From the NCBI GenBank assembly GCA_944472135.2, contig CALYDD020000313.1, positions 372,001 to 436,000 of the forward strand: a DNA stretch of 64,000 bases, given 5' to 3'. Positions 1 to 10,699 of this stretch are shown piece after piece. The DNA is from Trichobilharzia regenti (lineage: Eukaryota; Platyhelminthes; Trematoda; Strigeidida; Schistosomatidae). The position numbers were made by a program, and so were the translations under genes. The notes under the pieces are model-generated. The model was not told the origin of the DNA. It did not search any database and was given only the letters and a program-made list of their open reading frames with translations. The first letter of the stretch is position 1; each line of letters begins with the position of its first letter.

Positions 1-119
1 CGTATGTAGCACCGGAGGATGACACTATCAATTTAGGGTGTGTTTCTTAACACAGGCCGAAGCCTTTGTCCTCGTCACCACACCCACACCGTAGTAGGGC
101 TCACACATTTTCTAATAAC

Positions 120-1870
120 ATTGTAACATGATGAAATATATTTGCTGTTATTTGCTGCTGCTGGTTTCTCTGAATTCATCTTGAAACTCCAAGATGTCGA
201 CGTTGTACTTGAATTACATTTTCAATCTCACAAAGTTTTAAGGATCAATGAAAACATTAGAATCAGCAGGCCTGATAAAGGAGCCACAGCAGTACTGATG
301 AATAAGTGTGAGTGCGTTTACAAAACCAACTCGCTTCTAACCGATGAATTGAAATTCCAGGAGCTTAACAGCTCAACAGATCTAGACAGAAGAGTAGCTG
401 AAAAGCAGCCAACGACCATGCTTAAACACCTAAGGAAAAGTAGCGTAATCTCAGAGACAGCCTACAACCATCCTAATCCTACTGGAAGTAATACTTCACG
501 ATTGTATGGTTTGGTCAAAATACATAAACTAGGAATTCCTCTTCACCAAGTCCTAGACATTGCTGAAGAGTCTAGGTGAGTTCCTTCAACCGTTGCATAA
601 GAATGTGGTACATCATAATGTTATAGATGTCTTTGAATTCATTTCTAACGTGAATTATGTCAATGTAAGTGGTAAGCAAATGCCAATTTACCACTTATGT
701 GGAGACTGTGAAATTCATAAGCCAACAATTATCAGGAAAGCAGTTTGATATCTCAAGGAGCTGCTTGTAAATGTAAACTTCACATTCAACAATCCCATTT
801 GTTACCGACAAATCGACAGCATTGCCATGGGTTATCCATTAAGCCCAGATTAGGTAGATTTCTTTCTTGCTAAGCTTGAAAATAGTCCATTGAAACAAGT
901 AATAGATAAAACGGATTCTTATTTTCGTTATGTTGTTGATACGTTTATTATTCTTGATGTGAAAGCTGACAAGAATGAAATGTTAAAAAAGTTTAATGAT
1001 GCAAAACCATCGCTCGTGTTCACTTGTGAAGAAGAACGTGATGGTAGACTACACTTCCTTGATGTTCATTTGAGCAGAAAAGAGAACAGATGGTTCACTC
1101 AAGTTATATGTGTGTGGGAAACCTACATCTGTGGGTCAGTATACACATTCCTTCAAGTTTGTACCAATCCGATAAAAAGTCAGTTTGGTCAGATACCTGA
1201 CGAATAGAGTAAGTAGGATCTGTACAGATGACTCCCTAGAAATGAATTAAGATACATACCAAAAACTCTGATCCAAATGGGTTATCCTAGCAGATTTGCA
1301 AGGAGACATATGAACACCAGGTATTATTAGGAGAACCTGGCACCAGTTAAAAAGAAACAACTGTTCCTCAAACTGCAGTTCAACGAGGATGTGGCTGGTG
1401 AATTTCTACATCTAAGATTGTCTAGAGGCATAAAACGGACTTATACCACCACCACCCTTTGTCTGACATTTCCCAGTCGACCAATTATGATCGTTCAAGT
1501 AAAAGACAAGTTGCCTAGCTGTGTCCCCTCAATGTGCATCTACAAATCTAGCTGCTCCAGTGGAGAAAGCTATACAGGGTGAACAACTAGACAGCTTAAC
1601 AAACGCACTAATGAGCATCTCCCTTCTTGGTTTGGTAAAGGCCAATTAAAATCTGTAAGAAGTAGTATTCTGTCTCAGTTGACTGACAACAGCTGTCACC
1701 AAGTGGACAGGAGAAGAAGAAGTGCCTTCGAAGTTATCTATCACATTCCACTTTCGAAACTTTCGAACGGAAATCGAACCCGCCTTTGACACATAGCCGA
1801 ATCTATGGGAATTCGACAGAACAATCGTAGTCTTTGCATACAACAAAAGAAGTTTGTACTACTTTAGTCT
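120..1870 (+). mobile_element. Penelope-like element, degenerate RT and GIY-YIG remnant
   Basis: This is a broken PLE in several frames. Around 240-570 it reads a pre-RT region with SRPDKGATAVLMNK and LYGLVKIHKLGIPL. At about 918-950 comes RYVVDTFII, the RT catalytic box with one aspartate lost (YVDD to YVVD), then LHFLDVHLSRKENRW near 1050-1090. A GIY-YIG endonuclease start (CIYKSSCSSGESYTG) lies at 1537-1579 and is cut by an in-frame TGA at 1580-1582; the frame continues with TTRQLNKR and HLPSWF. The copy has several further frameshifts and is certainly inactive. It sits in the intron upstream of dynein exon A, in gene orientation. Confidence 0.85.
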
Positions 1871-2340
1871 CTCTCTCGACCTAGTTAAAGTCTAATTAAA
1901 CCCTCCCCCTCCCCCCGCACTTTCTTACTTTCCATTTCCTTAATACTCTTATGACATTTATTCAAAAACTCTGATTATCTGTCCACTTCACCACCTTTAG
2001 TATTACGTAACTTTTAAGATTTGACCTAATTTATTTATTTATTGAATTGTCTACATATACACATATTGCCATCTTTGTTATTCTTATCACTACCTTCATA
2101 AGCCTTATTGTTATTAAGTTTTCTATCATTATAATCATCGTTATCACTGACGTTCAAAACATCTAACACTCGTTGTTATTATCATTATTATTATTTGATC
2201 CACAAACTCACCGACGTCGGTTAAATTTTTTACATATGAATCTATGTGAATTAGAGTAAAGCCTGAAGAAGAAGATCCAATTGAAAACAACAATACTGTT
2301 CACTTATATGTCTTGATCTAGTAAAATACCCCGCCAATAA
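1871..2340 (+). repeat. AT-rich 3' tail of the PLE, with conserved terminal motif
   Basis: There is no coding sequence. The stretch is T- and A-rich and ends with a block (about 2200-2325: caaactcacc, aatctatgtg, agagtaaagcctgaag, ttcacttatatgtc) that recurs at 58690-58855 after another PLE tail, so I take it as the 3' non-coding end of the element. Confidence 0.6.
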
Positions 2341-2344
2341 TGCT

Positions 2345-2979
2345 GTCTAATATGTTAGTGGTATTTTGAGATGAGTGAATCATACCGCAGCAAAGGGGTT
2401 TTCAGTTCACATTCAGTGTTTGAAACAAGTCTTACTAACGTGTTATTAAAGTAGAATTTCATAAATTTGTCAAATTTTTGAAATCAAATCCATAGGTCGT
2501 ATGAAAAGTCAATTGCCTATGTGCATGATTGAGCATTTTCTCAAATGGTAGCAAAATGGTGACACCAAGCTTAGATAATAAGGCATCTTGTAGACCATAA
2601 TTATTATATCAGTATTCCCTTGAGTTCCAAGTGGACCATATATCTGGTTACAACTGCAGGTATCCACTGCTCTCCTTTCTCTCAAATCACTTTCAGCTCG
2701 CCTCACTAATACCCATAGGCTTTAATTACTTGTTCACACAATCTTCACTTTGTCACCGTTGGACGTCCAACAAGTCCTTTTCCATTCTGTATATAATTAA
2801 GTGCCCGGTGAGCAATTTCAGTCAAGAGTTTCCCCAGTATCTGTCTTGTCCATTTGCCCTTTGTACAACATATTTCTTGGGCATTTGCTCCATGATTAGT
2901 TGGTTTCCAGAATTCCTTGTTACAAAGTAAGGTAAGTGTCTGTTTCGAATTTCTTGTAAACACGCAAGTTTTACTTCTT
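2345..2979. other. Unassigned intronic stretch
   Basis: Short open frames exist on both strands (for example 2745-3002 on -), but they show no family resemblance that I recognise. I see no splice-bounded dynein sequence here. Confidence 0.4.
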
Positions 2980-3440
2980 CTAGTGGATTCACATGGCATC
3001 ATTCAGCTGTGTATAGAGAAGCCGAACTTGTGAAGCAAAACTGAGATCAGCTGGAATCCGTTAAATAACTTTAAATGCCTTATAAATATCAATTTTATTC
3101 TGACTGTCTGCGAGGTGGGCTAAAACACAGTTATGAACAGATCTTGTTTGTCCCTTGCTGCTTAACCACTATGTAGAATGATGTATAGAAATCCAGCGAT
3201 GGTGAACCTACCTATTTTCTCGCCTAATATATATGACTACGAAGCTGCAGTCAAACGCATAGATACACGTATACAGGAGGCGAAATTAAGTAGTTTGTCC
3301 TTATTTGTCCAATGTAAAATCGAAGTGGTTGTAAAGAAACAGTGTACATCTGTTCGAATAGATGCTATTTTCTTAACTGCATTCATCAGGCACTGCCTTG
3401 CTATTTCACTGATGTTATCCAGATAATTCCATTGAGAAGA
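2980..3440 (-). mobile_element. PLE fragment, GIY-YIG approach region
   Basis: On the minus strand, 3237-3455 reads DNISEIARQCLMNAVKK and KDKLLNFASC, which aligns with the better copy at 62519-62782 (NTSEILTQRIRNAVKG, KDKLLNFAS). The non-coding part 2990-3170 also matches 62330-62530. The YIG catalytic motif is decayed. It is a dead fragment. Confidence 0.7.
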
Positions 3441-3459
3441 ATATGAATTTAGCACTAAA

Positions 3460-4130
3460 GCCAGGTACTGTGCATGAAAAACTGCAATACTTCGGTGATA
3501 ATATCACTTTAAAACAATTAGTTCCCTTCATGAATTTAGATAAAGCAATAGGAAGACGTAAATTGTCTGAATCGTGTAGTGTTGTATTTACGCAACACAC
3601 ATTCCGAACAATCGGATCCCATACACGGACATATCATGGGAATATATATATGAAATTAATAAAGAGGTAAGATGTGAGAAAATAGACTTAGGTCAAGTTG
3701 AAAGGACATATTCAAGGTCAAAATAACAATGAAGACCACTAAACCAAATAGCAGAGGTAAATAGTACATCTACCCTGGCTGGTATCAAAACAAAATTTAC
3801 CATAGAAGGTTTAATGTGATGACGAATTGTTGCTTTGAACGCATAAAGGTGACTTGCACTTTCTAATTGCTAGGGCTTCCACAAACTTTAGGATACGCCC
3901 CAAACACGTTTTACAGATAGGTTTAAAAGATCTGTTAACATTACTTTTATGTCCTGTCTCTATAATATGTTTCGCAATAGACGAGCTAGGTCTCCTGTTC
4001 TCACCATTAATGGGTTCTGTAGATTCCATTTGTTTCTGGGGCCATTTAGGAATATGCTGTGAAGCCCTTACTTGCAGAGATCGATGAGTCCCCACCCCCG
4101 CCCTATGTATGTGTGTCCACATGTACCTCT
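3460..4130 (-). mobile_element. PLE 3' module: GIY-YIG C-terminal half and 3' UTR
   Basis: The minus-strand frame 3811-4143 encodes THRSLQVRASQHIPKW, then SSSIAKHIIETGHKSNVNRS and LKFVEALAIRKCK, the C-terminal half of a PLE GIY-YIG endonuclease. It is nearly the same as the + strand copy at 36240-36500. The downstream part, 3460-3800, matches the 3' UTR of that copy (36470-36900) in reverse. At 4120-4190 the same UTR block appears again on the + strand, so two PLE pieces meet in inverted order here. Confidence 0.75.
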
Positions 4131-4854
4131 TTATTAATTTCATATGTATTCTTATGACAAGTCCGTGTGTGGTCAGATAATATCACTATCGAAATTATTT
4201 TAAATTTTTCTGACTCCTTCATCTCAAATGGCCTATTACGCAACGAAGTTGAATACTCACTTATTTCATAATCACTCTTCATTTTTCCCAAATTATGTGC
4301 ATTATGCAATCCACTCCTTTTGTATTGTATTGAAATCGCCATATGTATATATGTGTACTTATTAGATTCAGTGACGAGGATCTCATTAGGAAGAAAATAT
4401 TTCTTCTCTCAATCCTTTCGTCTTTTAAAAGTTTACCAGTTATTGACAATTGAAAATAGTATGTATTAAGTATCAGTTATCCTTGAGCGGAGGCGATGGC
4501 TGCGGGGAGGTACCCAGTATTCACTGTGACCCTAATATACACAGTGGCCATCTATCTCTCACTTCACTGTTATATAATGACTGTTGTTTAACTAAACGAC
4601 TAACTTGTAGAATGAATGTAGAAGCTTGTACAAAAGTCTGTTAGTTCTAAAGCCACTATACTTTGTAGAAACACACTTAAAAGTAGAGAATTTTACAATG
4701 GACAATGACAACAAGTAACTGAATGCAACTCAGATGTGAAATGGAAATCAAAGTCTATCACACATATTTCGACCTACGAATACTCATCCATTCATTTATT
4801 CAATGATTCATTTATCATGCTATATGTTTCTCGTATGTTCTATCATCTGACTAC
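4131..4854. other. Intronic stretch with a short PLE UTR piece
   Basis: The first 60 bases match a PLE 3' UTR on the + strand (tttattaatttcatatg, gacaagtccgtgtg). The remaining sequence is AT-rich and I recognise nothing in it. Confidence 0.4.
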
Positions 4855-5496
4855 ATTACTACATTGGTTTTGTAGGAATTTTGTTTGAATTCATGGGGGA
4901 TTTCGTCATGAGCTGACATCAGTTTGAGAACCACTGGAAAACCTAGGAGTACTGCAGAGCTGTTTCATTCTAGTTTGGGACTCTTCATCAGTATGCACCC
5001 ACCACAGGGGTTTTAACCCAGGATCTTCTGGTTACAAGGCAAGCTAGCTGGTAGACTATTGAGCCACTGGGACCCGATCCAGTGACCCATGAATTCTAAC
5101 TTCTGCCGGTTGACGACTTGGCACGACCATTTCTCGATATCCTTTTCGATGAATCACTGCCTCACATTCACCTTACTGTACCCTACTAGTCACGGCTTCC
5201 CACTAGAACCCCAGGTTAACTTTCCGAATAGGGCCAGTCACTAGTGAGCACACGTACTGCTGGTCGCGCTATGTCAGGAATTGGCAGAAGTTAGAATTCA
5301 AGGACCATTGGATCGGGTCCCAGTGACTCAATGGTCCACAAGCTAAGTCGCCTTGTAACCAGAAGATCCTGGGTTAAAACCCCTGTGGTGGGTGCATACT
5401 GATGAAGAGTCCCAAACTAGAATGAAACAGCTCTGCAGTACTCCTAGGTTTTCCAGTGGTTCTCAAACTGATGTCAGTTCATGATGAAATCCTCCA
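4855..5496. mobile_element. Family H SINE, head-to-head inverted dimer
   Basis: The left arm (4855 to about 5265) reads on the minus strand and the right arm (about 5262-5496) on the plus strand. Each has a tRNA-Thr-like head with A-box-like (agtgactcaatggtcca) and B-box-like segments, a hammerhead-like block (gatgaagagtccc, then gaaacagctc) and the tail gatgtcagttcatgatg. Both arms share private changes (an A in place of C in the B-box-like gttaaaacc, and an altered stem II strand, ctagaatgaaac), so they are copies of each other. Flanking GACTAC at 4849-4854 and 5497-5502 may be a target-site duplication. Confidence 0.8.
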
Positions 5497-5499
5497 GAC

Positions 5500-5735
5500 T
5501 ACGTTTACTGACTTCTTTGACAGTATCAATGTAAACAGCGTGAAGAAGAATACATTTCTTCGTCTCTTTAGTGTCTTAAACAACAGCGGATGTGGTAAAG
5601 AATATTCGCTTAATGATAGTTAACCGTGACCAACTTTTTTAGCTGTCAAATGTACAATTCGATTACCCTTCATAGGTAGTTTAATTAAGTTAGCCTTCTT
5701 TTTAATTGGATACTAGTCAGTAACTGGTGTAATGT
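5500..5735 (-). mobile_element. PLE remnant
   Basis: The minus strand reads IKLPMKGNRIVHLTAKKV at about 5625-5690, which resembles the VNLPFKGDQIMQLTA segment of the PLE at 7200-8190. It is short and decayed. Confidence 0.5.
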
Positions 5736-5759
5736 GTCTAGTCCCATCTTTGGTGCAGA

Positions 5760-6120
5760 TTGAATCGTATGTGGCCACCACGCTAGGTGGCTTGCCACTA
5801 CGGTGCACTGTGAATTGTTAGTTCTAAATAGTTGGAGACAGTCTTCAGGAAGCTTCGGACCTAGGTTTCGTGTTAGTTGGCACTAACCAGTCAGCAAGAC
5901 GCGTCTGAAAACTTGAAGGAGCTCATGTTCCTTCTGAGGAAGTCAACCGCGAGCTCGAATAGCTCAATGGTAACGTCTCTGGGTGACGCGGGTTCGAACC
6001 TCACGAGGGATATGGGTTCCTTCAAAGTTGCAGATACGCCTTGTTAACGAGTGCCAATTAGAACGAAATCTATGTCAAGCAAGGCTGCCTGCGAACTGCC
6101 TCCAATCATCTAATACCAAC
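5760..6120. mobile_element. Family W SINE-like inverted dimer
   Basis: A left arm on the minus strand (5800-5935) and a right arm on the plus strand (5945-6120) flank a tRNA-like segment with tagctcaatggtaacgt (A-box-like) and gggttcgaacctc (B-box-like). The arms share ccttcaa, tacgcctt, and a block ending aacgaaat or acgaaacctagg in sense. Other copies are at 39465-39830 and 48070-48500. Confidence 0.7.
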
Positions 6121-6575
6121 AATAGCTTTCTTTGTTACTGAAACTGTCCATTCAAGGAGTAGTTTTTCTTTGTTTTGATATTAACCATTCATCGCGAAAA
6201 TGTTTATTAATGTCTAGTCACAAAATGGATATTAATGAATGACTCATATGAACTGTGATCAAGATTAGATCGAATAGTTCTCAAATGATTTAGTGCTCAG
6301 TGAGAAATAAACACATGCTTTTTCCATGACCATGAAATTTAGTCGAAAGTAATCATCAGAAATCTGAAGCAAAAGTACATACTGTTTAACAAAAATAGAC
6401 TACTATCTGTAATATTTGTAATTCTGTGGTTAAATTTTGATCAAAATTCATGTAATTTTGTGAATTATGTTTCGCAGTTACTTTATGACTCATATGATTG
6501 AACAAGGGTTTTAAAGACAAGATATGTCCCTTCTTAATATACATACATACAAAACAACACTTGGGTACCACTGAC
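6121..6575. other. Unassigned AT-rich intron
   Basis: No repeat or coding signal that I recognise. Confidence 0.4.
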
Positions 6576-6920
6576 ATGCTTACTAGTGACTAGCCCTGTT
6601 CAGGTGGGAATTCTTGACTAGTAGGGTACAGGAGGTTGGATGTGAGGGCAAATACTCGCCATGGATGAAGTTGGCTAGTGGTCGCGCTATGTGGTGATTT
6701 AGCTGAAGTTGGAATTCATGTACTGACCACTGTGTAGGGTCCCAATGGTTTAATGGTCTGTGAGCTAGCCTTGAAGCCTGAATGTCCTGGGTTCGAAACC
6801 TGGTTGTAGGTGAAAACTGGTGAAGAGTCCCAAATTAGGATGAAACAGCTGTCCAGTGCTACCAGCTGGTTTTCTAATGGTTCTCTAACTGATGTCAGCT
6901 CATGATGAAATCCTGTAACC
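6576..6920 (+). mobile_element. Family H SINE, near full-length monomer
   Basis: This copy gives the layout of the unit: a leader (tgcttactagtgactagccc), then a tRNA-like head with A-box-like aatggtttaatggtct and B-box-like gggttcgaaacc at about 6788-6800, then the hammerhead-like block (ggtgaagagtcccaaatt, gatgaaacagctgtccag), then the tail gatgtcagctcatgatg. The ribozyme core is changed at its first bases, so cleavage is not expected. Confidence 0.8.
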
Positions 6921-6984
6921 AGTTAGAAATCAATAAATACGCTGGGGGCGGGGTATTAATGAACATCTGTTTCATGACAACTTG

Positions 6985-7190
6985 GAACTCTTCAGCAGTA
7001 CACACCATGATATTATTGGGGATCTATGACATTAGCTGGAGGTGGCTCCATGAATTGTGAATTGACAGAAGTTAGGAATCATGTGCCATTGAATCCCCTC
7101 CCAATGGCTGAATGGACAACGAGCTTGCCTTGTCACGTGAATGTCTCGGGTTCAGCTTCTGGTGAGTGCTTCTGAAGCGTATTCTTCAAG
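6985..7190. mobile_element. Family H SINE, decayed inverted dimer
   Basis: The minus-arm remnant (ggaactcttcagcagtac) is followed by a plus-arm head (cccaatggctgaatgg, cttgccttgt). Both arms are truncated. Confidence 0.55.
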
Positions 7191-7199
7191 ATGATGTAT

Positions 7200-8190
7200 G
7201 ATCTCGAAAGACGTAGATAAATGAAGACAAGTGGGGAAGAACTGAAGTTGGGAGTTGCGTAATAAGTGTGAGTAATAACTGATAATTCTTTAATTTACAA
7301 AATAGACCAAAGTCATTGGAAACACGGTAAAGTGTTCACACAAAATCAGTATTAGAAATATAGTGTTATTAATCAACACAATAAATGTGAGTAAGGCATT
7401 AAGAAGGCAAATTTCGCGAGATGATATCATCATTTCGTAGTTTCTTTACAACCGCTTTACAACTAACATGGTTAACAATGATAAAATAAAGTTCATGAAA
7501 ATTACTCAGTTAAATAAAAAACAAAAGTGCATACTAATGACCAATTTTATTTAAGTAGGTCATGTAGTCCATGTTAGGCGAAGCAAGGTTGAAGTCTATT
7601 GTCCTTTGTACACACAGTTTAGGCTGTATGTGATAATCCCCAAAGTGCTTCCATCACCTTCAATAACCAACCTTGAATTAGAGTTATGTGATGAAATAAT
7701 TGTGAAGCAATCATTAATATTGATTTTATGACCTGACATTAATAAGTGTTTTGCAGTGGATGATGATGCTGGTTTTCTATTCAGAGTAATCGCGTTGGGA
7801 TTTTCGATATGATTTACTAGCCATTTTGGAACATGTTCTTTCCGACGACATTGGAACATTCTGTTGGTTCTACCTATATAGGTGTCACCGCAGCTGCAGG
7901 TGAACTTGTAGATACAGTTTGAAGTACAGATCACAGAATTTCGTCCTTTAATCGTAGGAACAGGGATCGAAAATGTTCGGCAAGTGAGAAAAAGAGATGC
8001 GGCGTAGAATGTGCGTTTGATGGCTGACCTAAGTCTTTGAGTTAGCTGTCAACTGCATAATCTGGTCACCCTTGAATGGTAGGTTAACAAAGGTAGATAG
8101 CTTTCTTTGGTAAAGAAGCTGTCTTTTCGAGATGTGGTCTATCCTTACTGTGACAAGTGATAAAGTTCTCCGGATAACCATTAGCTAATA
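7200..8190 (-). mobile_element. PLE fragment with GIY-YIG endonuclease
   Basis: The minus frame 7596-7934 encodes CIYKFTCSCGDTYIGRTNR, then RRKEHVPKWLVNH and SSSTAKHLLMSGHKININD, a complete-looking GIY-YIG core with the YIG, R and H positions kept. Upstream (7935-8170) the minus strand reads VNLPFKGDQIMQLTA and SAIKRTFYAA in a broken frame. The copy ends about 110 bases before dynein exon A. A close relative runs off the right edge of the window (63556-64000). Confidence 0.8.
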
Positions 8191-8299
8191 AAACTAAATG
8201 CATATGTATAACTGTGATAGAAATTATTATGAAATAATAATAAACTAAAACATGGTATGGTGAGTAACTGACCGGTTTTTTTTCACATTTATGCCTTAG

Positions 8300-9271
8300 G
8301 TCATCCGTGAAATTTCAATGGAAATACGTACAATGGATAAAGAAGTTCGTCAATGGCCAATGTTTCAAGGTTTAGAGGCTGAATTAAAAGATATTAATGC
8401 ATCAGTAACAGCTGTAAGAGATCTACAAAATCCTGCAGTCAAGTCTCGTCATTGGACAGAATTAATGCAAGAAACTGGTCGTCTAATAGAAATCACTGAT
8501 ACAACAACCCTAGCTGATCTACTATCATTAAATTTGCATAAATTCGAAGAAGAAGTACGCGCTATTGTATCAAAATCATTGAATGAACAAAAAATTGAAC
8601 GTGATCTTGACAAGATTGAACAAGTATGGAGTGAAATGAAATTTGAATATGATACACACGATAGAACAGGTTTGAGTTTACCAAAACAAACAGATTATTT
8701 AACTACAACCCTTGAAGAAATACAAGTTAAAGTATTAGATATGTTAGGCAATCGAGATAATGCCTATTATATTGATAAAATTAATTATTGGCATAAAACT
8801 CTATCCCTTACTGACCAGGTACTCGCTATCTGGTTTGAAACACAACGTGTATGGTCTGGTTTAGAGTCAATATTTGTTCTATGTGATGATATCAAAGCGA
8901 AATTGCCGAAAGATACAGAATTATTTATGTCACTGGATAAAGATTTTCGTGTTCTAATCGATGAGATACAAAGTAAACCAAAAGTGTTAGATGCTACAAC
9001 TACACGACTAGAATTACTCAATGACATCCAAAAGGTACGAGATGGTCTGGCGATTTGTGAAAAGGCTTTAGCTGATTATCTAGAGACAAAACGTCTAGCC
9101 TTTCCAAGATTTTATTTTGTCTCACAGAATGATGTGACTGATATTGTTAGCAATGGAAAAGTCCCGCTGAAAGTGATACGTCATTTATCAAAATTATTTG
9201 ATAGTATTTGTAGTCTAACATTTGCCAATCCTGAAGCTACAATTAAACATGCTACGCATATGATTGCTAAA
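8300..9271 (+). CDS. DNAH9/11/17-like: Dynein heavy chain exon A: linker (DHC_N2) region
   Basis: This exon encodes 324 codons of the dynein linker, the mechanical element that swings across the AAA ring. It opens after a TTAG acceptor (AG at 8298-8299) with VIREIS and ends at IAK before the donor GTAAGT at 9272. Recognisable stretches are FQGLEAELKDIN near the start, the W-rich centre (WHKTLSLTDQV, WFETQRVW) and RLAFPRFYFVS, a hallmark of the linker in axonemal heavy chains. The sequence is largely helical and charged, with no membrane segment. The open frame runs 114 bases past the donor, but that extension is a hydrophobic, unrelated tail; joining at 9271 to exon B restores homology. The intron phase is 0. 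The earlier linker and tail must lie on exons upstream of this window, so the first 8.3 kb is intron. Confidence 0.95.
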
Positions 9272-9344
9272 GTAAGTTTTGCCGCCATCTTGTTTTGTTT
9301 ACCATTTTCTTCTTTATGTTTTTATTTATATTTTATTTTTTTTG

Positions 9345-9430
9345 GTGAGGTTCAAGTGGAACATAAGGCTTCAAGTACCATGTGATTTTAGAGCAGACAT
9401 AGTTAGAGCGAATAATTGTGGTTTCAATAA
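9345..9430 (-). repeat. Family G SINE tail remnant
   Basis: The short block caagtggaacataaggcttcaag is the conserved end shared with copies near 29205, 37700 and 55880. It lies just inside the intron after exon A. Confidence 0.45.
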
Positions 9431-9469
9431 ATTCTTCTTCAGGCTTTATAATCATAAGTCCATTGATTT

Positions 9470-9838
9470 TTCCGAGTTGATCACGGATAGACATTAGTTA
9501 GAGAACCATTGAAAACCACGGAGTACTGGACAGCTGTTTCATCCTAGTTTGGGAATCATCGGCAGTACGCACCCACCACAGGGTTTCGAACCCAGGACCT
9601 TTCGGTTACAAGGCAAGCTAACTCGTATACCATTCAGTCACTGGGACCCGATTCAATGACCAGTCCATGAATTCTAACTTCAACCAATTCGTGATTTAGC
9701 GTACTGTCGATGATTCCCAAACTAGGATAAAACAGCTGTCCAGTACTCCCTGATTTTCAATGGTTCTCTAACTAATATCTATCTGTGATCAACTAAGAAA
9801 AAACATAACTAACCTTTACAAGCCAAACTATAGAAAAT
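9470..9838. mobile_element. Family H SINE inverted dimer with target-site duplication
   Basis: The minus arm (9470-9705) carries the hammerhead-like block and tRNA head; the truncated plus arm (9706-9838) starts inside the hammerhead-like block. The flanks aagtccattgattt (9456-9469) and aagtccatcgattt (9839-9852) differ at one base, giving a 14-bp duplication around the whole dimer. Confidence 0.85.
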
Positions 9839-9984
9839 AAGTCCATCGATTTAAGCATACAATAGCTAGTCAGTAAAGGCAAGTTAGATTAATACCAGAA
9901 ATGTGTATTGTGGGTCGAATATACGATGGGGATGGAACAAAATTCAACAAAGGCATAGGTTTCGAGGGTGTGTGTAATCGATTG

Positions 9985-10011
9985 TGTGTGTGTGTGTGAG
10001 AGAGAGAGAGA
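9985..10011. repeat. GT/GA microsatellite
   Basis: A gt repeat passes directly into a ga repeat. Confidence 0.9.
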
Positions 10012-10039
10012 CAGTATGAATACTTAGTGTTCTTCAGCA

Positions 10040-10360
10040 AATTATTAGTATCACGCCTTGCACCTCTGTCATCACATAAAATGTGTCCCGACCAAATGAA
10101 AGGTATTGTAGAGTTTTATACTTAGTCATTAGAGCATAAAAACTTCAATAATTGCTTCTAGGTTGACCTACTTGATGAGATGATGCAAGGACAAAGTTGT
10201 GTATGTATACACAGGATGCTCAGGGACTGACATAATAATACTCGGTAATTTCTTGTATGAGTCCATATATCTGTCCACAACAGTATTAACGAGCTGGTTT
10301 AGCGACACCCTATTCACCCTACTTATAGCTTTTAATGTTCTTCATAATGTAACAAAGTCT
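10040..10360 (-). mobile_element. CR1/jockey-like fragment, decayed 3' end
   Basis: Blocks such as gtattgtagagtttt and ctacttgatgagat align with 12840-12930 in the clearer minus-strand copy. No open frame survives. Confidence 0.5.
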
Positions 10361-10699
10361 CTGTTAAGTATCCCAAGGAAGATTAACGTGGGGGTGAACG
10401 CAATTGTTAACATACTTTAAATGGAGAGACTGAGTGATATCAGACTGTCTTCTCTTGCTTACATAGGACGCTAGAAGAAGTATCTTATAACAGTCAACCA
10501 ATCGGATGCTTGTTGATGCTAATGTTACATCTGTGTGTGAAGGTGAGGCATCCTTCGTACTAGTCCTCGTAATAATATTAGTGTAGTGAAATCTCCCAGT
10601 TAGGCAGGGAACATGTACGTTACACACAATTACGTATGCGTCATGTTAGTAATCCACTGATGATGGTATCAGAACCAGTCAGTCGATTATCAATTTTAT

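Noticed and set aside
142..1582. Open frames that could be taken as host protein genes
   Set aside because: They carry PLE pre-RT, RT and GIY-YIG signatures in several frames with stops, so they are parts of one dead retroelement.
2745..3002. Minus-strand 85-codon frame as a gene
   Set aside because: No recognisable domain; it overlaps the edge of a PLE fragment.
9272..9385. Extension of the exon A reading frame past 9271
   Set aside because: It follows a good GTAAGT donor, the sequence turns hydrophobic and unrelated, and exon B restores homology in phase 0.
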